Shown: piece after piece, positions 15,886 to 25,197 of the stretch | Numbering within the stretch: position 1 is the first letter of the stretch | Layout: every line of letters begins with the position of its first letter | Source of the DNA: Planctomycetaceae bacterium | GTDB lineage: Bacteria > Planctomycetota > Planctomycetia > Planctomycetales > Planctomycetaceae | Direction: 5' to 3' | Assembly: GCA_021732845.1 (NCBI GenBank) | Contig: JAKFUF010000181.1 | Coordinates: forward strand, 1-38,048 | Length of the DNA stretch: 38,048 nt | The notes under the pieces: model-generated | What the model saw: the letters and a program-made list of their open reading frames with translations, nothing else | Database searches by the model: none | Told to the model about the DNA's origin: nothing | Program-made: the position numbers and the translations under genes

Positions 15886-17238
15886 TCAATTGCGGGGCAG
15901 CGCATCGGACTGGGGCAGGCGCCTGGTGGGCAGCGGCGTGCGGACCACGGTGGGCTGGGTGTTTTTGCGGCTTCGCGGCCCATCGTCCGTCATCGCTGTC
16001 CGCATCGGAGGAGGAGGATTTCTGGAGCCACGGGCTGTCGGACGCCCTTCCAATCGGTTCGGCGTCTTGGCGGTGACCTTCACTTCGCTCTCTTGTGCTT
16101 CTTCAGCCGCGGCGAGCGACGTTGTGACAGATTCGCTCACGAAGGCGGGGACCAGGTCCAATTCCCAGCCTTCGGCCTCCTGCTCCTTTTCCAACTTCGA
16201 CTCAGCCACGGCACTCGCCGAGGGCTGCTCGTCCATCGTCTGCATCAGGCTTTCTGGAAGGGCTCGCGCAGGCGGGGCCGGATTGGCGGCGACGGCTGGT
16301 TCAGCAGGGAAGCTGCCGGCGGTGACGGTACTTGTTCCCAGAAAGGGGTCTTCCGGAGGGCTCTGGCCGCGCGCCGTGCCACGGCTGGGTTTGGCGGTTG
16401 GTTGCAAAGCCGCGAGGAATTGTTCGGGGTCGCGGGCTTCCGGGCTGCCGGCCATGACCCAGTTCTTCCACTGGTAATCGAGGTCCTGCACCCCCTGAAT
16501 CTGGTAGTGCCGTTTCAGGGCGTTATTCCAGTCAAACCGCTCGTCGCGGCGGTGGCTCAGCACATCCTCCAGGAATTTCAAAAACTTGCGCCGGCCACCC
16601 ATCTGCACCAGCAGGTCGGCCAGCGAATACCCTTGGGCATACAGCTTGTAAACCGAGTGCGAATCTTGGGGATACTCCATGATCGACATGAGTTCGTGGA
16701 GTGGATACTGGCTGCGGTTGCCCATGACCTCCTTGAGCAGCCGCATCTGCCGCGACCGTTCCTCCTCGCATTCACACAGCGTCGAAGCTCCTTCGTCAGC
16801 CCAGCGGGGCAGTGGGCAGCGAAAGTAGCTGGCGAGAACCGTGTGTGTGATTTCGTGTGGCAAAACTGAGCTGAGAATCAGATCCAGCGAGCCCTGAACG
16901 CGCATGTTCCAGCCGTGAACCTCGTAGCGCTGCGTCTTCTGGTAGAACTGGAAGTTGAACCGTGTGTCGCCCCCCGCTCCGATCTGGCCGACCTTGACGG
17001 TCACGGGGATAGGGTCACTCCACTGCGGCATCTCTTCGCCAAGCCACTCTTTTGCGAGTTTTTTGCGATATTTCTCGGCGGCAATGGAGATCTGCTGGGC
17101 GTGTTCGGGGACTTCGGCGTAAATCACAAAGTTTGGCGAGACGACGCCGCGCTGCGGATTGGGGGCGGCGAGGGACTTGGTGGCCGGAATGAGCCACAGA
17201 ACCGTCAATAGAAGCCGCGCCAATGTTCGAGCGTCCAT
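15886..17238 (-). CDS. Secreted gluzincin-like metallopeptidase (peptidase MA-like)
   Basis: 450 residues from the ATG at 17238; a GTG two codons upstream is the alternative. A signal peptide (LARLLLTVLWLIPATKSLAA) precedes a domain with SPNFVIYAEVPEHAQQI. This is followed by VLPHEITHTVLASYF, whose HEITH (His128, Glu129, His132) is the zinc-binding HExxH motif, and RWADEGAS, whose Glu149 fits the third ligand. This pattern is typical of the peptidase-MA/DUF1570-like group. Residues ~285-450 are Pro/Ala-rich and low complexity, probably disordered. The product is periplasmic or exported; the substrate is unknown. The tRNA-Ala gene follows on the same strand 140 bases downstream. Confidence 0.8.
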   Translation of the reverse strand: MDARTLARLLLTVLWLIPATKSLAAPNPQRGVVSPNFVIYAEVPEHAQQISIAAEKYRKKLAKEWLGEEMPQWSDPIPVTVKVGQIGAGGDTRFNFQFYQKTQRYEVHGWNMRVQGSLDLILSSVLPHEITHTVLASYFRCPLPRWADEGASTLCECEEERSRQMRLLKEVMGNRSQYPLHELMSIMEYPQDSHSVYKLYAQGYSLADLLVQMGGRRKFLKFLEDVLSHRRDERFDWNNALKRHYQIQGVQDLDYQWKNWVMAGSPEARDPEQFLAALQPTAKPSRGTARGQSPPEDPFLGTSTVTAGSFPAEPAVAANPAPPARALPESLMQTMDEQPSASAVAESKLEKEQEAEGWELDLVPAFVSESVTTSLAAAEEAQESEVKVTAKTPNRLEGRPTARGSRNPPPPMRTAMTDDGPRSRKNTQPTVVRTPLPTRRLPQSDALPRN

Positions 17239-17587
17239 GCTCACTCGTTTCGTTGAAGTCGAACGAAACCTGCCAAACCGTCATCATGACGGTGCTGGCG
17301 ACACCAAGACTGAGAGACTCAGCCTACAGCAACATTTACAAAACCGCGTCGTGAAACGCAAGAAAAACATTGAAGCACTTCCCGCGCCATTCCGAAAAGT
17401 CGCTCTTGGCAAATTGCGCGCATGCCGTAACGCATTGGACGGAAACGAGTTGAATTATTTGTCAGTGAGGCCATGCGGGCCGGAGGTCGTTCCTCGATAT
17501 TGTAGAAGTTACCAATCTGTGCCGTCGGATCTGGCAAGAGTTGCTCCACGGCGTCGATTCGCACCAGTTTTTGGTCAGCATGGTGCC
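17239..17587. other. Intergenic region, nothing recognised
   Basis: About 350 bases separate folC from the peptidase gene, both on the minus strand. The segment is less GC-rich than its neighbours, as expected for a promoter region of the peptidase gene. I see no gene, RNA, hairpin terminator or repeat that I can support. Confidence 0.5.
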
Positions 17588-18994
17588 TCACGCGGTCACC
17601 CCTTCCGATGGCACCAGAATCAACTCTCGCAATTCAGCCGCGATGAAGAACGAACCGGTGATGCAAATCAAATCTTGTGGCCCGGCGAACGAGCGGGCCA
17701 TTCTCCAGGATGCGGCGGGGTCCGCAGCCATATGGAATGGCAGGTTGGTTGACACCACGGCGAGACGCGCTAATTCCTGCGTCGGAACGGCCCGTGGATT
17801 GTTCTGGTACTGGGTCAGAATGACACTGTCAAAAACCGGCATCAGTTGCCGGAGCATTCCGGCAACATCCTTGTCCTGCGTGGCGGCAAAAATCAGGATG
17901 CGGCGGCGGGCGGAAAAACTCGTCCGCAGTGTCTCGCACAGGGCCTGCACGGCGGCCCAGTTGTGTGCGGCATCGATCACCACCGTCGGCTCCCGCCGGA
18001 CGACCTCAATCCGTCCCGGCCACCGCATCCGGCTGAGGCCGGCGGACATGGCGGCCGCGGGGATATTCCAGCCCTGAGTTCGCAACTGCTGAACGGCCAT
18101 CACCGCCAACGCGAGGTTGTGCGCCTGATGCCCGCCCACCAGTGGCTGCGGCAAATCTTGGGCGACAATCGTCTCTCCAGATTTGACCGTGATGGCGGCG
18201 GCACCATCGGCGGCTGTCTCCGCAGTGCCGAAGTACGAAAAATCTCGACCAAGCTGGAGCAACGGTGCATCAAACTCCGCGGCGACCCGGGCGATGACTG
18301 CATCGGCTGGCGACGCAAGAACCCCGCTGATGACCGGCACGCCCGGCTTGATAATCCCCGCTTTCTCCGCCGCGATCTGCTCCAGCCGAAACCCCAGTTG
18401 CCGCATGTGGTCGCGGCTGATGGTGGTGATGACCGTCACCGCCGGACAACACACATTGGTGGAATCCAGCCGCCCTCCCAATCCCACTTCGAGAACCGCC
18501 AGCTTGACCTGTTGCTCGCGAAACCAGAGCCACGCCATCGCGGTGGCCATTTCGAAATAGGTGGGTCCCGCATGTCCCGGCAGCTTGTCGAGTTCCGCGA
18601 CCACGCCCGCCAGTTGCCGGACCAGGCTGACAATCTCCTCGGGCGTTGCCTGCTGGCCATTGATGATCAGCCGTTCTTCAAAGGCGGCAATATGGGGCGA
18701 CGTGAACAGACCGGTGCGATGTCCCGCCGCGGTCAGCATGGAGGCGACCATGGCCGCGGTCGAGCCCTTGCCCTTGGTGCCGGCGATGTGGACGGCAGGA
18801 ATCGATTCCTGCGGGTTCCCCAGCCGCTTCAGCAGCTCTCGCATCCGGTCCAGCTTGAAATCGCCGACCGAATAGGTGTGGCTCGCCACACGCTCGTAGT
18901 TGATGCGGCCGTAGAGGTAATCAACCGCCTGCTGATAGGTCTCGATTTGAGATCCCGCATCGAAGGCAGTGGCATCGTTTCGTGGTTGGGGCAC
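17588..18994 (-). CDS. folC: Bifunctional dihydrofolate/folylpolyglutamate synthase
   Basis: 468 residues, slightly longer than typical FolC. The opening YQQAVDYLYGRINYER is diagnostic, followed by the P-loop AGTKGKGST (71-79). Then come the TSPHI loop, YFEMATAMAW, VLEVGLGGRLDSTN, ISRDHMRQLG, KAGIIKPG and the C-terminal Mur-ligase domain with VIDAAHNWAAV. It adds glutamate to dihydropteroate or folates in the cytoplasm using ATP. The start used is GTG at 18994 with a short N-terminal extension and no clear ribosome-binding site, so the true start is uncertain by a few residues. It lies 173 bases downstream of fabF on the same strand. Confidence 0.96.
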   Translation of the reverse strand: MPQPRNDATAFDAGSQIETYQQAVDYLYGRINYERVASHTYSVGDFKLDRMRELLKRLGNPQESIPAVHIAGTKGKGSTAAMVASMLTAAGHRTGLFTSPHIAAFEERLIINGQQATPEEIVSLVRQLAGVVAELDKLPGHAGPTYFEMATAMAWLWFREQQVKLAVLEVGLGGRLDSTNVCCPAVTVITTISRDHMRQLGFRLEQIAAEKAGIIKPGVPVISGVLASPADAVIARVAAEFDAPLLQLGRDFSYFGTAETAADGAAAITVKSGETIVAQDLPQPLVGGHQAHNLALAVMAVQQLRTQGWNIPAAAMSAGLSRMRWPGRIEVVRREPTVVIDAAHNWAAVQALCETLRTSFSARRRILIFAATQDKDVAGMLRQLMPVFDSVILTQYQNNPRAVPTQELARLAVVSTNLPFHMAADPAASWRMARSFAGPQDLICITGSFFIAAELRELILVPSEGVTA

Positions 18995-19167
18995 AGGGGA
19001 AGGCCCGCGAAGTCGCTGCCGGTATGGTGGTCTTCAGGAATTTCAAATTTTGTTGCGATATCTGTACTGATGGGGAGCGATTTTCGCTTTCCGCCGCTGA
19101 GACATCGCTGCCAGTTCAATGTGGCTGCACAGACTGCAAACCTTGAAACGCGAGATTTGAAATCCGC

Positions 19168-20403
19168 TTACGGTGCCCGGCCCATCACGAGGCAGGCGTT
19201 GTGGCCGCCGAAGCCAAAGCTGTTGGACATCACCTTGTCCAGCTTCATCTGCCGCGCGGTGTGGGGGATGTAGTCGAGGTCACAATCGGGATCGGGATTG
19301 TCGAGATTGATCGTGGGCGGACCGACCTGGTTCATCAGCGCCATGACGCAGACGATGAATTCGACGCCGCCAGATGCGCCGAGCATGTGGCCCAACTGGC
19401 TCTTGGTGCTGGAAACCGCCAGCGAGCTGCGCTTCCCAAAAATCGTCTTGATTGCCGTGGTCTCGGCCTTGTCGCCGAGTGGGGTGCTGGTGCCGTGCGC
19501 GTTGATGTACTGGATCTGGTCGGGGTTGAACGTGGCATCTTCCAGGGCAAACTGCATGGCCCGCGCCGCACCCGCACCATGCGGGTCTGGTGCGGTCATG
19601 TGGCTGCCATCCGCGCTCATCCCATAGCCCAGCACCTCTGCCAGGATGTTGGCACCGCGGCGCTTGGCGAACTCGTACTCTTCGAGCACGACCATTCCCG
19701 CGCCTTCGGACATGACAAAGCCGTCGCGGTCGCGGTCGAACGGACGGCTGGCAGCCTGCGGATTGTCGTTGCGTGTCGACAGGGCGCTCATCCGGGCAAA
19801 GCCCGACAGCCCCATGGGTGTGATCGCCGATTCGCTGCCCCCGGTGATCATCACGTCGGCGCGGTTGTACTGGATCAGCTTGAAAGCGTCGCCAATGGCG
19901 TTGGTCGCCGAGGCGCAGGCCGTGGCCACGGCGCTGTTGGGTCCGCGCAGGCCCCAGTTCACGGAGATGTTCCCGCTGACGGCATTGACCATCAGCTTGG
20001 GAATCATGAACGGGGAGACGCGGTTGGGGCCGCGGTCATAGAGCGTGTTGTGCTGCTCTTCAATTTCGTGCAGACCGCCGATGCCGCTGCCGGTCATCAC
20101 TCCATAGCGGTACGGGTCGCCCTGGGTGAAGTCGACACCCGCCTGACGCACGGCTTTGACAGCCGCCGCCATGCCGAACTGGACGAAGCGGTCCAGCCGT
20201 TTGATTTCGCGCGCAGGAATGGTCTCGGTCGGGTCGAAGTCTTTGACCTCTCCGCCGAAGCGCACCTTGAACTCGGAACAGTCGAACCGGCCCAGGGGAG
20301 CCACGCCGCTTTTGCCGGCGCAGATCTGATCCCAGAATTCGGCGGTCTCATGTCCGAGCGCGGTGACCACACCTGCTCCCGTGACGACGACGCGTCTGCT
20401 CAT
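19168..20403 (-). CDS. fabF: 3-oxoacyl-[acyl-carrier-protein] synthase II
   Basis: 411 residues, standard KAS II length. The catalytic triad is visible: Cys163 in ATACASAT, His303 in NAHGTSTPLGD and His339 in KSQLGHMLGASGG. The N-terminal RRVVVTGAGVVTALG and C-terminal NSFGFGGHNACLV are also typical. It elongates acyl-ACP by decarboxylative condensation with malonyl-ACP in type II fatty acid synthesis. The ATG lies three bases after the acpP stop codon, so the two are cotranscribed and probably translationally coupled. Confidence 0.98.
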   Translation of the reverse strand: MSRRVVVTGAGVVTALGHETAEFWDQICAGKSGVAPLGRFDCSEFKVRFGGEVKDFDPTETIPAREIKRLDRFVQFGMAAAVKAVRQAGVDFTQGDPYRYGVMTGSGIGGLHEIEEQHNTLYDRGPNRVSPFMIPKLMVNAVSGNISVNWGLRGPNSAVATACASATNAIGDAFKLIQYNRADVMITGGSESAITPMGLSGFARMSALSTRNDNPQAASRPFDRDRDGFVMSEGAGMVVLEEYEFAKRRGANILAEVLGYGMSADGSHMTAPDPHGAGAARAMQFALEDATFNPDQIQYINAHGTSTPLGDKAETTAIKTIFGKRSSLAVSSTKSQLGHMLGASGGVEFIVCVMALMNQVGPPTINLDNPDPDCDLDYIPHTARQMKLDKVMSNSFGFGGHNACLVMGRAP

Positions 20404-20406
20404 CGG

Positions 20407-20637
20407 TTACTTCCGTTCCTCGATGTACTTGATCGCTTCGCCCACGGTCTTGATCTTCTCGTAATCTTCGTCGGGAATTTCGACCTTGAACGTATCCTCA
20501 AGTGACATCACCAGTTCAACGACGTCCAGCGAATCCGCCTTCAGGTCGTCAACGAAAGACTTGTCACGGCTGATTTCTTCCTTGGCAATCGACAACTGCT
20601 CGCTGACGATTTTGATGACCGTTTCTTCAACTGACAC
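20407..20637 (-). CDS. acpP: Acyl carrier protein
   Basis: 76 residues starting at GTG 20637. The phosphopantetheine site is Ser36 in [15 protein letters not shown]. Length, acidity and the ending [18 protein letters not shown] fit a fatty acid ACP. A longer frame runs to 20772, but a clear GGAGGT eight bases before the GTG and the family length fix the start here. It carries acyl chains for FabF, encoded three bases downstream. Confidence 0.97.
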   Translation of the reverse strand: MSVEETVIKIVSEQLSIAKEEISRDKSFVDDLKADSLDVVELVMSLEDTFKVEIPDEDYEKIKTVGEAIKYIEERK

Positions 20638-20645
20638 GCGAGGGT

Positions 20646-20651
20646 ACCTCC
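20646..20651 (-). promoter_or_regulatory. Ribosome-binding site deciding the acpP GTG start
   Basis: GGAGGT on the minus strand lies eight bases before the GTG at 20637. It is one of the few strong Shine-Dalgarno sites in the window and shows that the upstream in-frame ATG at 20772 is not used. Confidence 0.8.
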
Positions 20652-21023
20652 GTGGGCGGGCGCGGGTGATGGAACCCAGACCACATCGCCAGTGAGTGTC
20701 CTGACGGGGATGTGTTAGGGGAACAGGGGGGAAACGACAAAATGTAACGGCACACTCGCTGTGGCCGATCATATATCGTTTTCCCCATAGAGTGTAAATC
20801 GCAACCCGGTTTTTTCAACAGTCGCCGCAACAGCTTCCGGTGAAAGGCGCAGGAAACTGTAAAGTAATGACCCCATGACCAATGAATCAATGTCCAAAAC
20901 GGAAATCCCGGAAACGCTGACCGCAGGCGGCAGCACATTACTGTTCTTGGCCGTTTTCAGGGCCTGCGGTATCTTCCCCGCCCCAGACACCGCTGTTCTT
21001 GAAATTGTTCCGAGAGACACACG
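20652..21023. other. Divergent promoter region
   Basis: About 370 bases lie between acpP (minus) and the secreted protein gene at 21024 (plus), so promoters for both should be here. The stretch around 20760-20870 is AT-richer. An 83-residue minus-strand frame (20769-21020) is not convincing. I cannot identify specific boxes or operators. Confidence 0.5.
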
Positions 21024-22220
21024 ATGAATTCGCGGATGATCGTTCCGGTTTGTCTGCTGATCGTCGGAGGATTCTCCATTTATGCCGGGGTCAACTGGTA
21101 CAACCAGCGTGGCTCAGAGGCGCAGGCAGAATCCAGCGCTGACGAACCGGACGTCGTCGCGGAGGGCCAGGCTGCCTCTGAGACCCCGCTGGCACCGGCC
21201 AATTTGCCGCCTCTGCCGGCCACGACGCCGCTCACCCTCAATCTGACCGTCGGCGAACGGTTCCCCCTGATCAAGACCGTTCAACAGACTTTGAAACAGC
21301 CATCACCGCAGGGCGGCTGGACAATGAGCCACTCGTCCTTGGAGTTGCTGTTGTCGATTACGGTGGAGGAGGTTCGCGCGGTGCCGCTCAGCAAAGAGCA
21401 GCCGGGCGTCAAACGGCTGGGTGTGAAGTACCATCGCGTGCGGTTTCAGCAGGATGTGCCCGGCAACGAAGCCGACTACGATTCGGACCACCCTCCGCAG
21501 GTGGTGCCACTGGCCCTGCAGGCGTACCATGGGCTGCGGGACAACGGATTTCAGTTCTGGCTTGATGACAAGAATCAGATCGTCGAGGTCGTCGGGTTTG
21601 ACCAGTTCTTGACCCGCTGTCTGCGGGGCGTGCCGCCCGATCAACGGGCGAAGGTGCGGGCGATCGTGGAAAGCACCTCCGGCGCGGACGGCGTGGCGAA
21701 CTTCATCGACAACAGCATTGGAGCCCTCCCCAACGAACGGGTGCGGGAAAACGATTCCTGGCAGTCGCGCAAGAAGATCCTGCAGCCGGTTCCGATGTGG
21801 GTCGACAACGTGTTCACGCTCCGCAAGCTGGAGAAGGATGTGGCTTCCATCGACATCATGGGGACCATCACCGGCGGCAACACTCTGGCACTGCCGTTGA
21901 AGGCGGTGAACCTGCAGGAGTTCGAAGACCCGTCCAAAACTTCCGATCTGATTGCCATTGAAATCGACTCTGGTCATTCGGCGGGAAGTTGCCTGATCGA
22001 CCGCCGCAGCGGCCTGCCGCGGCAGTCCAAGGTCGAGCAGACGCTGCAGATGAACGTACGCCTGCCGGGGAACATCTCCTTCCGCCAGGAAAAGACAACC
22101 GTCACCTCCATCGGCATCTTCGCCGCCCAAACCGCCAATCCGGCCACGGTGATCGGTGGTGAACGGTCCGAAGCCAATGGCATCCGCCGGGCTTCGGCAG
22201 AGGCCCCGGCGAGAAACTGA
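21024..22220 (+). CDS. Exported or membrane-anchored protein, DUF6263-like
   Basis: 398 residues. The N-terminal hydrophobic segment MIVPVCLLIVGGFSIYAGV (~5-23) is followed by an Ala/Pro/Glu linker (~30-75). The rest is a beta-rich domain: LTLNLTVGERFPLIKTVQQ, then VKYHRVRFQQDVPG, and paired strands ending SGLPRQSKVEQTLQMNVRLPG and FRQEKTTVTSIG. Strand pattern and overall layout recall DUF6263 proteins of planctomycetes, but I am judging this from memory. A central helix, RGVPPDQRAKVRAIVEST, resembles the insertion in that family. Function unknown; it should sit in the periplasm anchored by its N-terminus. Confidence 0.7.
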   Translation: MNSRMIVPVCLLIVGGFSIYAGVNWYNQRGSEAQAESSADEPDVVAEGQAASETPLAPANLPPLPATTPLTLNLTVGERFPLIKTVQQTLKQPSPQGGWTMSHSSLELLLSITVEEVRAVPLSKEQPGVKRLGVKYHRVRFQQDVPGNEADYDSDHPPQVVPLALQAYHGLRDNGFQFWLDDKNQIVEVVGFDQFLTRCLRGVPPDQRAKVRAIVESTSGADGVANFIDNSIGALPNERVRENDSWQSRKKILQPVPMWVDNVFTLRKLEKDVASIDIMGTITGGNTLALPLKAVNLQEFEDPSKTSDLIAIEIDSGHSAGSCLIDRRSGLPRQSKVEQTLQMNVRLPGNISFRQEKTTVTSIGIFAAQTANPATVIGGERSEANGIRRASAEAPARN

Positions 22221-22294
22221 GCTCGCACTGTGCGCCCCACCTTTCCGGGGCCCATGTGGGGCAGTGGCGGCTCATTCGCGCATGGGATTGAAGC

Positions 22295-22978
22295 TCAACC
22301 AGATTCGCCCTTCATTGCCGCCAAGATCAGGTTCTCGGCGTCAATGAATGTCTTGGCCGTCATTCGGACCTGCCCCTTTGACGATCGCTGCTGTTCGGCA
22401 AACTCGCGCCAGAGAGCGAGGACCGCCGTTCCCTGGCTGGCAAATTCGGAGCGGCGGATGAGTTCTGACGCCCATGTCGCGGCGGAGAGACTGGCCCCCA
22501 GGCTGGAATTGGCGAAAATCGCTTCGATGGCGGCAGGCGAGATTTCCGAACCCGATTCGGCGGACAGGCGGCGGAGATAGATCTGCTTCAACTCGCGGGC
22601 CGTGCCGAAATCCTTCTTCGTGGGGGTCCGCAGTTCGATGTTCGGGCCGGCCTGCAAGTACGAGCAACACGAACAGCGGCAGCCACAGTCGGAGACTATG
22701 CGGATCGCATTGGCCTTCAGGCGGAAGGAGGTCGTCAGGAAGGAGACGAACAGCCGGGCAAACATGGTCGTTTGTGCGGCATTCGGACGGGCATCGGCAG
22801 GAATTCCGGCCCGATGCCGTTCGATCCATTCTTGAGCCACGATCGCGGAATCGGCGTTCGTATGGACGATGGCAAACGAGAGCCGGCCATCACGCAGCGC
22901 GCCTCGAACCCACCGCAACAGCGCGAAGGACTTTTCCTGCAGTTCCAAAACAGTGGAAAGGTGGCTTTCGACGAACAT
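22295..22978 (-). CDS. Unknown protein with CGCRCSCC cysteine cluster
   Basis: 227 residues; I do not recognise the family. The chosen ATG at 22978 gives MFVESHLSTVLELQEKSFAL; the frame reaches 23026 but its extra residues look random. The protein is mostly helical. Its distinguishing feature is Cys98, 100, 102, 104 and 105 within eight residues (DCGCRCSCCSYLQAG), followed by a helical C-terminal half. Such spacing can bind zinc, copper or an iron-sulfur centre, but no known motif is matched exactly. There is no signal peptide or membrane helix. It is convergent with the DUF6263-like gene and divergent from the amidohydrolase. Codon use resembles the neighbours. Confidence 0.7.
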   Translation of the reverse strand: MFVESHLSTVLELQEKSFALLRWVRGALRDGRLSFAIVHTNADSAIVAQEWIERHRAGIPADARPNAAQTTMFARLFVSFLTTSFRLKANAIRIVSDCGCRCSCCSYLQAGPNIELRTPTKKDFGTARELKQIYLRRLSAESGSEISPAAIEAIFANSSLGASLSAATWASELIRRSEFASQGTAVLALWREFAEQQRSSKGQVRMTAKTFIDAENLILAAMKGESG

Positions 22979-23187
22979 GGTCAGGTCCTCACCGTTCTCA
23001 GCACCGGCATGAGCGAAGGCCCACACGGCAAGCGCATTGGTGTTCGTTGACGCAGAACGATGCCGACAGGTTCGCGGAAATGACTGCGCGATGGGTTTGA
23101 AAATCGGCTGTGGGGCGAACCGTCCAGGGGAGTCTTGTGGTATGATCTCTCCTCGCTCAATTCACCCGCCACACTGAGAATGCCGCG

Positions 23188-24501
23188 ATGAAAACTGCAG
23201 CCGGAACCCTGGTGATTCGGAATGGCCAACTCGTCGACGGCACCGGCCGCGCGGCAATTCCTGACGCCCTCGTCGTGGCTCAGGACGGCAAAATTGTTTA
23301 CGCCGGCCCGGTCAGCACAGCCCCAGCGGGCCTTCTCCAGACGACAAGCAGTTCCGATGCGACGGTCATCGATGCGCGGGGCGGCAGCATCCTGCCCGGG
23401 CTGGTCGAAGCGCATTTCCATCCGACCTATTTCAACGTCGCCGCGCTCGAAGACCTGGACATCAAGTATCCGGTCGAGTACGTGACACTGCTCGCTGCGG
23501 CGAATGCCAAGCTGGCCCTCGAATGTGGCTACACCGCCGCCCGCAGCGGCGGCAGCCTGTTCAACATCGATTTCTGGCTGAAAAAAGCGATCGAGAAGGA
23601 CCTGATGCCCGGTCCGCGGCTCGCCTCCAGCGGACGGGAAATCTGCGGCGTGGGCGGGCTGATGGACTGGAACCCCGACTTCCGCCGGATTGGCATGGAG
23701 GGACTGGTGCTGCTGGTCAACGGTCCCAACGAGGCGCGGGCGGCAGTCCGCAAACTGGTCAAGGATGGTGTCGAGTGGGTCAAGACCTACCCCACCGGCG
23801 ATGCCGCCGCGCCGGATGTGAACGACCACCACACGCTGTGCATGACGTTTGAAGAAATGCATGCCGTGGTGCAGACGGCGCACAATCACGGGATGAAGGT
23901 CACGGGCCATTGCCGGGCCACGGAAGGGATCAAGAACGCCCTCAAGGCCGGGTACGACGCGCTGGAGCACGCCACGTTCATCGACGATGAATCGCTGGAA
24001 CTGCTGCTGGCCCGCCAGGTGCCCATCGTGCCAGCCCTCCAGTTCGAACTGGCGAGCATCGAACATGGTCCCGAGTACGGCATGCCGCAGGCAGTCATCG
24101 ACGGCCACCAGGAAACGCTGGAGGGCGGTGCCGAAAGTGCCCGCCGCATCCTGCGGGCCGGCGGCGTGGTCGGCATGGGCGGCGATTATGGTTTCGCCTG
24201 GAACCCGCACGGGGACTATGCCAAGGAACTCTGCTTCTTCGTCAACTACGTTGGCTTTACGCCGCTGGAGACGATCCAGTGCGCCACATTGAGCGGCGCA
24301 AAAATCATGGGCCGCGACAAAGAGATCGGCACCGTTGAGGCCGGCAAACTGGCGGACTTGTTGGTCGTCGAAGGCGACGTGGTGGCCAACATCGCGCTCT
24401 TGGAAGACCGCTCACGGTTTGTGGCTGTGGTTCAGGGCGGAGTGATCAAGGCGGGACAATTGGCGAAGCAAATTCCCGTCGCGGCGGGGCAGGTGGGGTG
24501 A
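23188..24501 (+). CDS. Amidohydrolase family protein (imidazolonepropionase-like)
   Basis: 437 residues with the two-part amidohydrolase fold. The N-terminal beta-sandwich strand VIRNGQLVDGTG is followed by the metal-binding His76-x-His78 in VEAHFHPT. Lys199 (VEWVKTYP) is placed to be the carboxylated bridging lysine, His241 (TGHCRA) and His261 (LEHATF) are the next ligands, and Asp333 (GGDYG) is the likely catalytic acid. The C-terminal segment VEAGKLADLLVVEGD completes the sandwich. It is a cytoplasmic, probably binuclear-metal hydrolase of a cyclic amide, peptide or related substrate. The exact substrate cannot be read from the sequence. Confidence 0.9.
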   Translation: MKTAAGTLVIRNGQLVDGTGRAAIPDALVVAQDGKIVYAGPVSTAPAGLLQTTSSSDATVIDARGGSILPGLVEAHFHPTYFNVAALEDLDIKYPVEYVTLLAAANAKLALECGYTAARSGGSLFNIDFWLKKAIEKDLMPGPRLASSGREICGVGGLMDWNPDFRRIGMEGLVLLVNGPNEARAAVRKLVKDGVEWVKTYPTGDAAAPDVNDHHTLCMTFEEMHAVVQTAHNHGMKVTGHCRATEGIKNALKAGYDALEHATFIDDESLELLLARQVPIVPALQFELASIEHGPEYGMPQAVIDGHQETLEGGAESARRILRAGGVVGMGGDYGFAWNPHGDYAKELCFFVNYVGFTPLETIQCATLSGAKIMGRDKEIGTVEAGKLADLLVVEGDVVANIALLEDRSRFVAVVQGGVIKAGQLAKQIPVAAGQVG

Positions 24502-24579
24502 TGTGAAGCAATGTGAGCAGGACGCCAGTCGTCTTGTGATTTCCATCCCCGATTGGGAGAGATCGTGCGCGCGTCTTCT

Positions 24580-25137
24580 ATGGCAACTTATGTCCGTGCA
24601 AATTTTACCCGCACATTTGGCTCTGTGACCTTGCTGTTGTTGGCGATGCTCGTTGCCGGGTGTTACGTACCCACCATCGACGGTGAGACGACAACGATTG
24701 TCACGCCAGCCTGGTTCATAGGTGCCACTTTTGCTCTTGGGTTCAGCCTTCTGGGCTACAGCGCATGGAACGTCAAAGACGATCCTCGCCATTTTAAATA
24801 TTACATCCCGGGTGCAATTGGATTGTTTATTGTCACCATCCCCGGTCCAGACATGCTGATTGAGAAGGCGGTGTTCGACAACAAGCACTTTGAGATTCGC
24901 ACCGGCGACTGGTGGGCACCCAGGACGTATGCCGCGGAATTCGCCAACATGATTAGCATCCATGTGAAACACACCGACTCGGTCCGTCGCGGCCGCAGGT
25001 CGGAAGCCGAGAAGGATGAGGTGACGATTGGGCTGAAAACGGGCCAGATGGTCTTCACACTGGCCAAGCATTCAGAACATGTGAATGAACTCTGCAGTCG
25101 AGCGCGTGCCTTGGGGATTTACGTCAGCCTAAAGTGA
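24580..25137 (+). CDS. Predicted lipoprotein, unknown function
   Basis: 185 residues from the ATG at 24580. A signal peptide ends with the lipobox LVAGC (Cys28), so a lipid-anchored protein is likely. Two further hydrophobic stretches (WFIGATFALGFSLLGYSAW and YYIPGAIGLFIVTIPG) look like membrane helices. The C-terminal ~80 residues are a soluble alpha/beta domain (FEIRTGDWWAPR to SRARALGIYVSLK), weakly like PH-type domains. A GTG at 24565 has a better ribosome-binding site (GGGAG) and is a plausible alternative start. It follows the amidohydrolase by 78 bases on the same strand. I do not recognise the family. Confidence 0.65.
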   Translation: MATYVRANFTRTFGSVTLLLLAMLVAGCYVPTIDGETTTIVTPAWFIGATFALGFSLLGYSAWNVKDDPRHFKYYIPGAIGLFIVTIPGPDMLIEKAVFDNKHFEIRTGDWWAPRTYAAEFANMISIHVKHTDSVRRGRRSEAEKDEVTIGLKTGQMVFTLAKHSEHVNELCSRARALGIYVSLK

Positions 25138-25197
25138 CGGTCCCGCAGAGCGTGATGCGCGGGCGGATCCCTGCGCCGCACGAGACTTCAAGCCTCG

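Noticed and set aside
19201-20505. A 434-residue plus-strand frame
   Set aside because: It is antisense to fabF and part of acpP, both certain from catalytic motifs.
20769-21020. An 83-residue minus-strand frame in the divergent region
   Set aside because: No ribosome-binding site, no motif, and composition like intergenic DNA.
22234-22262. A 7-bp stem GCCCCAC/GTGGGGC between convergent genes
   Set aside because: The loop is 15 bases and no T-run follows on either strand, so I do not call a terminator.
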